DNA of 64,000 nt from Lentzea aerocolonigenes (GTDB lineage Bacteria > Actinomycetota > Actinomycetes > Mycobacteriales > Pseudonocardiaceae), in the NCBI RefSeq assembly GCF_000974445.1, contig NZ_BBOJ01000007.1, positions 372,001 through 436,000 of the forward strand. The letters run 5' to 3'. The position numbers and the translations under genes were made by a program. The notes under the pieces were generated by a model. It had not been told where the DNA came from. It did no database searches and saw only the letters and a list, made by a program, of their open reading frames with translations. Every line of letters begins with the position of its first letter. The stretch's first letter is position 1. Shown in pieces: positions 33,530 to 40,532 of the stretch.

Positions 33530-36500
33530 CGCCGTGCCCGCCGCAACACCGCGAGAGTGGCCGCCTCCGCCTGCCGGTGGCCGGTCTCCCGGTGCACGGC
33601 GAGCGCCTGGAACGCGTGATCGGTGCCGTCGCGGGGATTGCCCGACGCGAGCAGGATGCCGGCGACCGCCGTCAGGGCTTGGCCCTCCAGCGCGCGGTAG
33701 CCCGCGTTCCGCGCCAGCGCGAGAGCCTGCCGGGCGAGAGCGGGGTCGGCGGTGACGGTGGCGAGACCGATGAGGATGTCGATCTCGGGATACCTGTCCC
33801 CGGTGTTGCGGACGAGGTCGAGTGCCTGGCGGTAGTGCCGGATCGCGTCCGTGCGGTGACCGAGCCGGTGGTCGACGGCCGCCAGTGCGGCGAGCGCTTC
33901 CACCTCGGTCCGGGGATCACCGGCCTCCTGGGCCAGGAAGAGTCCCGTGCGGGCGTGCTCCAGCGCCTCTGCCGCGCGGCCGAGGTCACCGCACGTCGCG
34001 GCCAGCCTGCCGCGGGTCTGGGCCTCACCGCCACGGTTGCCGCTCTCCTGGTGCAGGGCGAGAGCGCGGGTGAGCAGCTCGGCCGCTTCGACGGGCAGTC
34101 CGCGGGCGCGTTGCGTGTGGCCGAGGTTGCCGAGGTTGATCGCTTCGCCGTACCGCGACCCGATCTGCCGGTACCGGCTCAGCGCCAGGGTGTAGTGCTC
34201 GGCCGCCTGCTCCAGCCTGCCCATCTCCCAGTGGACGAGGCCGAGGTTCCCGAGCGCGACGGCCTCACCCGCGGGCTGGCCGATGCTCCTGCTCAGCGCG
34301 AGGCACCTCGCGAAGCGCGCGGCCGCTGCGGCGAGCCGCCCCGACTGCCAGTAGACGCACCCGAGGTTGCCCAGCACGGCGGCGCCGGCCGCCGCCCACT
34401 CCGCCTGCCGCGCAAGCAGTCGTGCGTGGGTGTAGTGCCGGACGGCGTCCTGGTACCTGCCCTGCCGGAAGTACAGGTCGGCCAGGCTCAGCCTCGCGGC
34501 GGCCTGCGGGCGGGGCTCGCCGGACTCCTCGGCCGCGGCCAGCGCCGACTGTGCGGTGGCGAGCCAGTCGACGCGCCGGCTGGACATCCAGAAGTAGCCC
34601 CGGAGCGCGTCGGCGAGCAACCACGCCGTGGCCCGCGGCCCGCCTTTCGCCGCGCTCCTGACCGCCGCGACGAGGTTGGCGCGTTCGGAGTCGAGCCAGT
34701 TCGCGGCCTCCGCCGGTCCGGTGACGCCCGCCGGTGGCCGTACCAGGAGCGGCGGTAGCGGCAGCCTCAGCATGTGCGGGTAGAGCAACCGGGCCGCGGC
34801 GTCCACAGCGCACAGGTACCAGTCGTACAAACGCTGGAGAGCGGCCGCGCGATCCTCCTCCGTCTCGTGGCGCGCCGCCTGCTCGGCCGCGTAGAGCCGG
34901 AGCAGGTCGTGAAAGCTGTAGCGGCCGGGGACGTGGAACTCGACGAGGTGCGCGGCGGCGAGCCGGTCCAGCAACCGCGCCGCCTGCTCGGGTTCCGCCC
35001 CGGCGAGGACCGCGACGGCCTCCGTCCCGGTGTCGCTGCCCGGCAGGAGGCTCAGCAGGCGGAACAACCGTTGCGCCTGCGCGGGCAACGCGGCGTAGGA
35101 GAGGTCGAAGGCCGTGCGGACCGCCGTGTGCTCGTCGCCCGGCACCGCGAGGGCCGTCAACAGGTTGCCCCGCCTCAGCTCGGCCACGTGGTCGTCGATC
35201 CCGCGGCCGGGGTGGTCGGCGAGGTTGGCGGCCGCGATCCGCAACGCGAGCGGCAGGTGGGCGCACAGCTCGGCGAAGTCGGCCGCCGCCACCGGTTCCG
35301 CCCGGATCCGCTCCGGCCCGAGCACACTCGCCAGCAGCTCCAGGGCGTCCGTGGGACTCAGCACGTCGAGCGTCACCTGACGGGCGCCGTGCGAGGCGAC
35401 CAGACCGGTCATCCGATCACGGCAGGTCACCACGACCAGGCACGCGGAGCCCGCCGGCAACAGCGGGCGGACCTGGTCAGGGTCGGCGGCGTTGTCGAGC
35501 AGCACCAGCACCTTCCGGTCGGTCGTCAGCGTCCGGAACATGGCCGACGCGGCGTCCACGTCGACGGGCACGCGCTCGGCGGGAACCTCCAGCGCGGTGA
35601 GGAACTGGGTGAGCACCTCCAGTGGCGCCGCCGCCCCGCCCCTGGAGTGCCCGCGCAGGTTCGCGTAGAGCTGCCCGTCCGGGAACCGGTCCGCGACGCG
35701 GTGCGCCCAGTGCACGGCCAGCGCGGTCTTCCCGACGCCCGCGGTGCCGGAGATCGCGGCGATCGTCACGGCGTCGACGGAACGCCCGCTCACCGGAACC
35801 AGGGAATCCAATGTGGACACTTGAGCCGTCCGCCCGGTGAACCCGGGAGGGTGCGCCGGCAGCTGTCTCGGCACGCGCGGCACGGCCCTGGCCCGCGTGG
35901 CGGCGTTCTCGGCGCCACCGAAGTCGGTGTCGTGCAGCAAGGTCGCGTGTGCCGCGCGCAGTTCCGGCCCTGGGTCGATGCCGAGCTCCTCCACGAGCCG
36001 GGCACGGGCCTCGTGGTAGACCTGGAAGGCCGCGGCACGACGACCGACGGCGTGGTAGGCCCGGATCAGGCGCGCCTGTGCGGGTTCGTCCAGCGGCTGG
36101 TCGGCTGCCGCCTCGGCGATGTCGGCGAGCACGTCCGCCGCGGACCCGATCGCGATCATCGCGTCGCCTTGGCGGGCGAGCGCCTCCCGGTGCACCGCCA
36201 CGAGCGACACGACCTTCGGATGCGTGGCGAGCACGGGAAGATCCGCGAACGGCCTGCCGTGCCACATCTTCAGCGCCGTGCCCAGCCCGGCCGCGGCACG
36301 GTCCCAGTCGCCGTCGCGGTAGGCGTCGTTCGCCTCCGCGACGAGGCGGCGGAACGCCACCAGGTCGACGTCCACCGCGTCCGGGTTCACCGCGTAGCCG
36401 CCGTTCGCGAACGGCAGGACCCCGCTGCCCGACCGTGCCGAACGGCCGGGCTCCAGCAACCGGCGCAGGTGTTTGACGTGCGTCTGCAGGACGTTCACGG

Positions 36501-36681
36501 CACTCGGTGGTGGCCGGTCGCCCCACAGCGCGTCCACCAGCGACCCGGTGGCCACCGGTTCCCCTTCTGCGAGCACGAGAAGTCCCAGCACGGCCCGTCG
36601 TCCTGGCGGACCGAGCTCGATCTCCGTCCTGCCGTTCCACGCCCGCGTCGAACCCAGCACCTGGATCCGCACAGAGCTCAT
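33526..36681 (-). CDS. AfsR/SARP-type regulator (OmpR-like HTH, BTAD, NB-ARC, TPR)
   Basis: A 1051-residue regulator. Residues ~1-95: OmpR-type winged helix ([52 protein letters not shown]). Residues ~100-250: bacterial transcriptional activation domain (AYRDGDWDRAAAGLGTALKMWHGRPFADL). Residues ~285-570: NB-ARC ATPase with P-loop ISGTAGVGKTALAVHWAHR and Walker B VLVLLDNAAD. Residues ~680-1040: TPR repeats (AVLGNLGCVYWQSGRLAAAAARF, VALGNLGLVHWEMGRLEQAAEHY and more). Such proteins activate transcription after ATP binding. The start is seven bases after the last gas-vesicle gene on the same strand, so it is probably in that operon and may be a feedback or pathway-specific activator. Confidence 0.9.
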   Translation of the reverse strand: MSSVRIQVLGSTRAWNGRTEIELGPPGRRAVLGLLVLAEGEPVATGSLVDALWGDRPPPSAVNVLQTHVKHLRRLLEPGRSARSGSGVLPFANGGYAVNPDAVDVDLVAFRRLVAEANDAYRDGDWDRAAAGLGTALKMWHGRPFADLPVLATHPKVVSLVAVHREALARQGDAMIAIGSAADVLADIAEAAADQPLDEPAQARLIRAYHAVGRRAAAFQVYHEARARLVEELGIDPGPELRAAHATLLHDTDFGGAENAATRARAVPRVPRQLPAHPPGFTGRTAQVSTLDSLVPVSGRSVDAVTIAAISGTAGVGKTALAVHWAHRVADRFPDGQLYANLRGHSRGGAAAPLEVLTQFLTALEVPAERVPVDVDAASAMFRTLTTDRKVLVLLDNAADPDQVRPLLPAGSACLVVVTCRDRMTGLVASHGARQVTLDVLSPTDALELLASVLGPERIRAEPVAAADFAELCAHLPLALRIAAANLADHPGRGIDDHVAELRRGNLLTALAVPGDEHTAVRTAFDLSYAALPAQAQRLFRLLSLLPGSDTGTEAVAVLAGAEPEQAARLLDRLAAAHLVEFHVPGRYSFHDLLRLYAAEQAARHETEEDRAAALQRLYDWYLCAVDAAARLLYPHMLRLPLPPLLVRPPAGVTGPAEAANWLDSERANLVAAVRSAAKGGPRATAWLLADALRGYFWMSSRRVDWLATAQSALAAAEESGEPRPQAAARLSLADLYFRQGRYQDAVRHYTHARLLARQAEWAAAGAAVLGNLGCVYWQSGRLAAAAARFARCLALSRSIGQPAGEAVALGNLGLVHWEMGRLEQAAEHYTLALSRYRQIGSRYGEAINLGNLGHTQRARGLPVEAAELLTRALALHQESGNRGGEAQTRGRLAATCGDLGRAAEALEHARTGLFLAQEAGDPRTEVEALAALAAVDHRLGHRTDAIRHYRQALDLVRNTGDRYPEIDILIGLATVTADPALARQALALARNAGYRALEGQALTAVAGILLASGNPRDGTDHAFQALAVHRETGHRQAEAATLAVLRRARR

Positions 36682-36688
36682 CGCAGAC

Positions 36689-37387
36689 CTACCAGCCCCA
36701 GCGCGAGGCCGGCTGCTGAGCGTTTCGCGGTGCCAGGTCGAGGAAGTGGAACGCGGGCAGCGGGCCGGTGCAGGTCGCCACGACACCACCGAGCCCGGCG
36801 ACCGCGGCCCGGACGCCCTCGGCCTCGTCCAGTCGCACCAGGTACGCCCGGAGCTCCTCGGTGTGCTCCGGCGCTTCGAGCAGGGCGACCGACCGCGCCA
36901 TCGCCGACACCGGTGCGAGCACCGCGTCGGCCTGACTCCTGCGCCACGCGACGATCTCCCTGGCGATCTGCTCACCTCCCGCGATGGTGGACGTGAGGTC
37001 CGCGCCCCGTGCGGTGAACGTCGCCTTGCCGTGCACGGCACGAAGCGCGGTGTCCTCGTCGAACACGAGGCGAACGTGCATCTCCGCCAAGCCGTCCAAC
37101 CGGTCGAGGTGCTGGCGCAGCAGCGGCGCCCTGAGCGCGAGCACGGCGGCACGGGCCGCGGCCTCGTCGACCGCGACCGTGCCGATCCGCAGCGGCAGCA
37201 CCGGTCCGCCCGGCAGCAACGCGCACAGCTCCGCGAGGTGGGCCGTGGCCTCCTCCTCGGTCAGCTCGCGGTTCTCCCGCCGGTCGCTCACCACGACCGC
37301 GAGCTCGTCCAGGCCGATCAACCGGAACGGCGAGCATTCCGGCAGACGGTGGCTCGCCCGCACCACCCCGTGCAAGAACAGGCTCAC
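36689..37387 (-). CDS. gvpL: Gas vesicle protein GvpL/GvpF family
   Basis: A 232-residue gas-vesicle assembly protein. Family marks: opening FLHGVVRAS, strand DELAVVVSD, the segment PLRIGTVAVDEAAARAAVLALRAPLLRQHLDRLDGLAEMHVRLVFDE and C-terminal GPLPAFHFLDLAP. GvpF/L proteins interact with GvpA during shell nucleation in cyanobacteria and haloarchaea. The GTG at 37387 overlaps the gvpA stop (GTGA). Naming L rather than F is by position; the other copy is at 38163. Confidence 0.85.
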   Translation of the reverse strand: MSLFLHGVVRASHRLPECSPFRLIGLDELAVVVSDRRENRELTEEEATAHLAELCALLPGGPVLPLRIGTVAVDEAAARAAVLALRAPLLRQHLDRLDGLAEMHVRLVFDEDTALRAVHGKATFTARGADLTSTIAGGEQIAREIVAWRRSQADAVLAPVSAMARSVALLEAPEHTEELRAYLVRLDEAEGVRAAVAGLGGVVATCTGPLPAFHFLDLAPRNAQQPASRWGW

Positions 37388-37746
37388 GGCTGGGGTTCCT
37401 CCACGGCGACGGGAGCCGGCGTGACGGCGGGAGCCGGTGTGACGACGGCGGGTGCGACCACCGCCGGGACCGCCGCCTGGGTCAGCAGGCCGTAGGTGCC
37501 GGCGATGCCCTGTCCCCCTGGCGGCTGCACCACCACACCTCTGCGCGCGACTTCGAGTCGTTGCATCGCCTCGAGATAACGGATGTAGGTGTCGACGCTC
37601 GCGATCACGACCTTGATGTCGATGCTCAGGATCTCGATGCCGATCAACGACACCTTCACCGACGCGTCGATCACGAGTCCCTTGTCCAGCAGGACGTTCA
37701 GCACGTCGGCCAGGCCGCCGGAGCCCGGAACGGCAGGAGCGGTCAC
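37384..37746 (-). CDS. gvpA: Gas vesicle structural protein GvpA with an extended tail
   Basis: A 120-residue shell protein. Residues ~10-62 match the GvpA core: GGLADVLNVLLDKGLVIDA, the beta-turn-beta SVKVSLIGIEILSIDIKVVIASVDTYIRYLEA. The remaining ~55 residues are a Val/Ala/Pro-rich tail (VVAPAVVTPAPAVTPAPVAV) not found in the minimal 70-residue GvpA. This copy is the best GvpA candidate of three A/J/S-type genes here because of the ASVDTYIRYLEA segment. GTG at 37746 inside the gvpK stop. Confidence 0.85.
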   Translation of the reverse strand: MTAPAVPGSGGLADVLNVLLDKGLVIDASVKVSLIGIEILSIDIKVVIASVDTYIRYLEAMQRLEVARRGVVVQPPGGQGIAGTYGLLTQAAVPAVVAPAVVTPAPAVTPAPVAVEEPQP

Positions 37747-38012
37747 GATGATGTCCTCTCTTCGTGCGACAGGCTCGCGATGTCGACCGGCAGCCGGACA
37801 CCGGACGTGTCGGGATCTCCGAGTGCTTCGCGCAACGCCGCGAACTGGCGTTGCAGCGAGATCAGCGCCTGACCGAGGTTCTCCACCTCCTCCGCGGTGA
37901 GGGTGCCCGCGTCCACCCGGCGCAGCGCCTGACGCTCGAGCAGTTCGCACACGATCTCCAGCACCGCCACGACGATCCGGCCCAGTCCGCGTCCCGCGTC
38001 CTGCGCGCTCAT
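37743..38012 (-). CDS. gvpK: Gas vesicle protein GvpK
   Basis: An 89-residue helical protein with the GvpK pattern GLGRIVVAVLEIVCELLERQALRRVDAGTLTAEEVENLGQALISLQRQFAALREALG. It is required for vesicle formation in known clusters. ATG at 38012 overlaps the upstream stop (ATGA), and its own stop overlaps the gvpA start. Confidence 0.92.
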   Translation of the reverse strand: MSAQDAGRGLGRIVVAVLEIVCELLERQALRRVDAGTLTAEEVENLGQALISLQRQFAALREALGDPDTSGVRLPVDIASLSHEERTSS

Positions 38013-38170
38013 CGGATCTCGCCGCCGATGCCGATCAACAACAACCTCAGGTCGAGCCGGATCAGTTCCACGCCCGCCAGCGCGATCACCACGTCACCCC
38101 GCACGACCGCGCCCCGGTGCACCACCCGGTCGAGCAGGTCGACCAGGCTCGCCGTGCCGTGCTCAGGCAT
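38009..38170 (-). CDS. gvpS: Short GvpA/J-like protein (GvpS type)
   Basis: A 53-residue protein of the GvpA/GvpJ/GvpS family: SLVDLLDRVVHRGAVVRGDVVIALAGVELIRLDLRLLLIGIG. It consists almost only of the conserved helix-strand-turn-strand core, ending soon after it. The His-Arg in the first helix and LDLRLLL are usual in the S/second-J type of actinomycete clusters. ATG at 38170 overlaps the gvpF end by eight bases. Confidence 0.8.
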   Translation of the reverse strand: MPEHGTASLVDLLDRVVHRGAVVRGDVVIALAGVELIRLDLRLLLIGIGGEIR

Positions 38171-38840
38171 CGGCGAGCTCCACCTTCGTGAACGAGTACG
38201 GCGGCCACGGCCCGGTGATCTCCACCGCGAGCCCCAGCTCGGCGGCCAGCCGGTCGGCCTCGGCGGGGAACTCCGTCCCGGCGTCCACCAGGTAAGCGGT
38301 TTCCAGGAGCGCGTCGCGGGTGACGTCGCGGGACACGCTCTCGTCCGCCCGTTCGCCCAGCTTCTCGTGCAGAACCGCGGCGGCACGGCGAACCGCGTCG
38401 GCGTCGGCGAGCCGCTGCCGGCGTTGAGCCAGGTACGCCGTGCCGGAAAGCCCGTCGAGCCGCACCGCTTCCCGTTGCGCGGCACGCACTTTCACTCCCC
38501 ACTCCTGCCGTCCCCGCACGCGGTCCAGCCAGGCCGACACCTCCTCGTGGCGGGCGTCGAGCAACCGCACGGCCGCGTCGGCCCCTTCGAGGACGGTCCC
38601 GAACCGCAGCGGCAGCACCGGTTCGTGGCGGAACACCGAGCGCACGACGGCGTCGTGGTAGCGGGCCAGCACCGCGAGCGGGCTGTCCTCGGAAGGCTCG
38701 TCCAGGTCGAGCCCGGTGAACCGGTCCAGGTCGACCTCGGCCACGACGAGCGCGAGCCCGCGGTGGCCGACCAGCCACGGCCCGGCGAGGTCGAGAGGCA
38801 GGTCCCTGGTGATCGCGTAGGCGTACAGACCGCGGCTCAT
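38163..38840 (-). CDS. gvpF: Gas vesicle protein GvpF/GvpL family
   Basis: A 225-residue assembly protein. It opens SRGLYAYAITRDLP, contains RYHDAVVRSVFRHEPVLPLRFGTVLEG (the classic GvpF/L segment, residues ~72-98), WGVKVRAA, and ends ITGPWPPYSFTKVEL, all typical of GvpF/L. It differs from the copy at 36689 throughout, so the two are old paralogues. ATG at 38840 overlaps the gvpJ stop (ATGA). Confidence 0.9.
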   Translation of the reverse strand: MSRGLYAYAITRDLPLDLAGPWLVGHRGLALVVAEVDLDRFTGLDLDEPSEDSPLAVLARYHDAVVRSVFRHEPVLPLRFGTVLEGADAAVRLLDARHEEVSAWLDRVRGRQEWGVKVRAAQREAVRLDGLSGTAYLAQRRQRLADADAVRRAAAVLHEKLGERADESVSRDVTRDALLETAYLVDAGTEFPAEADRLAAELGLAVEITGPWPPYSFTKVELADA

Positions 38841-39157
38841 CGGCGTTCCTCCACCACCCGCTCCAGCTCCGCGACGCGGTCGCGCAGCACGGCGTTCTGC
38901 TGGGCGAGCTCGTTCGCCTCAGCGGTCCGGTCCACCGCTTTGGGTGTGAAGAAAGGATCGTTCGTCCACCAGTCCATTCCCATCTCACGCGCTGTCTGCG
39001 CGGAAGCCACGAACAACCGCACCCGCAACGTGAGCAGCTCTATGTCCACCACGCAGACGGCGATGTCCCCGACTATCACCACACCTTTGTCCAGGACGCG
39101 TTCCAACGTGTCGGCGAGCGAACCGGATCTGTTGTCCACGAAGAACCATCCCGTCAC
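38837..39157 (-). CDS. gvpJ: Gas vesicle protein GvpJ
   Basis: A 106-residue GvpA-related minor structural protein. The core GSLADTLERVLDKGVVIVGDIAVCVVDIELLTLRVRLFVASAQTAREMGMDWW matches GvpJ more than GvpA, especially the AREMGMDWW ending. A C-terminal coiled-coil helix follows (TAEANELAQQNAVLRDRVAELERVVEERR, residues ~78-106). GTG at 39157 lies inside the gvpO stop (GTGA). Confidence 0.87.
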   Translation of the reverse strand: MTGWFFVDNRSGSLADTLERVLDKGVVIVGDIAVCVVDIELLTLRVRLFVASAQTAREMGMDWWTNDPFFTPKAVDRTAEANELAQQNAVLRDRVAELERVVEERR

Positions 39158-39474
39158 ATGTCGGTCGTCCCACGGGTGTAGCGCCTGAGCCGCTCGCAGC
39201 CGCACAACTCACCGGCGGCGTCGACGTCGACTCGATAGGTGGCGATGATGCTGGTGGTTGCCGGAATTCGTTCCAGCTCGACGACGTCGACCAGCACCGA
39301 CCAGCCGCCGTCCGGCACAGCGCGAATGCCCGAAACGGCTTCCGGTGTCCTGCCGATCAGAGCACTGAACTGTTCGGTCGCGGCTCGAATTGCCAATACC
39401 GCGGTGAGTTTTTCAGGTTTTCCGGATGGCGAACCGTCATTCGAATCGTCAGCCACTCTCCCGATCTTAGGCAT
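39154..39474 (-). CDS. gvpO: Gas vesicle protein GvpO
   Basis: A 106-residue protein with the GvpO pattern: AIRAATEQFSALIGRTPEAVSGIRAVPDGGWSVLVDVVELERIPATTSIIATYRVDVDAAGEL, then RYTRG near the end. It is the first gene of the gas-vesicle operon, as in other actinomycetes. No strong ribosome site precedes the ATG. The 137-bp spacer upstream (39475-39611) holds the presumed operon promoter and three GCGCAA repeats near 39534, 39575 and 39589, but no clear -35/-10 pair. Confidence 0.9.
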   Translation of the reverse strand: MPKIGRVADDSNDGSPSGKPEKLTAVLAIRAATEQFSALIGRTPEAVSGIRAVPDGGWSVLVDVVELERIPATTSIIATYRVDVDAAGELCGCERLRRYTRGTTDM

Positions 39475-39611
39475 GCGGGAGAGTGGCGTGCCGAATTGCC
39501 CGCCGGGAAAGAATTAACACGTTCACTTTCAACTGCGCAAACGGTCGAACACTGGTCCGCCCGTTTCAGTCGGTTGCGCAATTCAGTGGCGCAATCGCGC
39601 CGTCGGTTCGA

Positions 39612-40526
39612 CTACTCGACCGAGCACTGCGCCCCGTTGAGGGAGAAGGAGGAGGGCGTCGACGGCGGACCCCACGCGTTGGCGTTGAACCCGATCTGCA
39701 CCGAACCGCCGGGCGCGACCTGCGGGTTGTAGTCGGCGTTCACGGCGTTGACGGTCGCCCCGGACTGCCGGGACGAGGCGTTCCACATCTCCCTGACGGA
39801 CTCGCCATTCGCGAGGTTCCAGCGCAGCGTCCAGCCGTTGGTCGTCGAGGTCCCGGTGTTGCGCCAGGTCACGGTCGCTTGGAAGCCGCCCTGCCACTGC
39901 CCGGCGATCCGGTACGCGACCGCGCACGACCGCGCGGGCGGCGGCGGTGTCGTGGTGGTCGTCGGCCCAGGAGGGGGCGGCGGTGGCGGTGTGGCGGAAG
40001 TGGTGGTGGTCGTGGTCGGCGCGGAAGTCGGCTTGGCCGTGCCGGAACCGTCACACGGCGGGCCCCACAGCCCGCGTTTCGCGGCGGCGGCTTCGGACTG
40101 AGCGGCGATCAGCGGGCCGCCGTCGACGCCTTCCGGCCGCATCGCGCCCTGCTGCACGGCGAGCACCGCGTAGTCGGTGCCGTCCTCGAGCTCCATGTTG
40201 ATCTCGCCCGGTGTCAGGCCGGTGAAGCGCACCGAGGCGGCGAGCAGCGTCTTCCTGGCGAACGCCAGGGAGGCCTCCGCCCAGCACGGCTCGGGCGGGG
40301 CGAGCAGGGCGACGCGGACCTTGGAGCCGTCCGCCAGCTCGACCGTGCGGCCGTCGATCACGTCGCGGACGACGGTGAGCACGTTCTGGGGCGGCACCAC
40401 CTCGTTGATGAGCGTGGGCGGTTTCAGGTACGACGGGGTGGACGGTGGCGGCGCGGCCGGCTCAGCCGTGCACGCTCCGGTGAGCAGTACCAACATCACC
40501 AGCAAATGGCTGCGCGCCACCGTCAC
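39612..40526 (-). CDS. Lipoprotein with SNase-like domain fused to a CBM2 cellulose-binding module
   Basis: A 304-residue exported protein. Lipobox LTGAC puts the lipidated Cys at residue 19. Residues ~50-165 have the SNase fold pattern: VIDGRTVELADGSKVRVALLAPPEPCWAEASLAFARKTLL, then DGTDYAVLAVQQGAM and SEAAAAKRGLWGPPC. The Arg and Glu of the first active-site strand remain, but the DxYGRxLA motif carrying the second catalytic Arg is changed to EDGTDYAVLAV. A Thr/Pro linker leads to a family 2 cellulose-binding domain (residues ~205-304, CAVAYRIAGQWQGGFQATVTWRNTGTSTTNGWTLRW, ending C-SVE). GTG start seven bases after the GH30 stop, so cotranscribed. Confidence 0.82.
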   Translation of the reverse strand: MTVARSHLLVMLVLLTGACTAEPAAPPPSTPSYLKPPTLINEVVPPQNVLTVVRDVIDGRTVELADGSKVRVALLAPPEPCWAEASLAFARKTLLAASVRFTGLTPGEINMELEDGTDYAVLAVQQGAMRPEGVDGGPLIAAQSEAAAAKRGLWGPPCDGSGTAKPTSAPTTTTTTSATPPPPPPPGPTTTTTPPPPARSCAVAYRIAGQWQGGFQATVTWRNTGTSTTNGWTLRWNLANGESVREMWNASSRQSGATVNAVNADYNPQVAPGGSVQIGFNANAWGPPSTPSSFSLNGAQCSVE

Positions 40527-40532
40527 TCCCGA

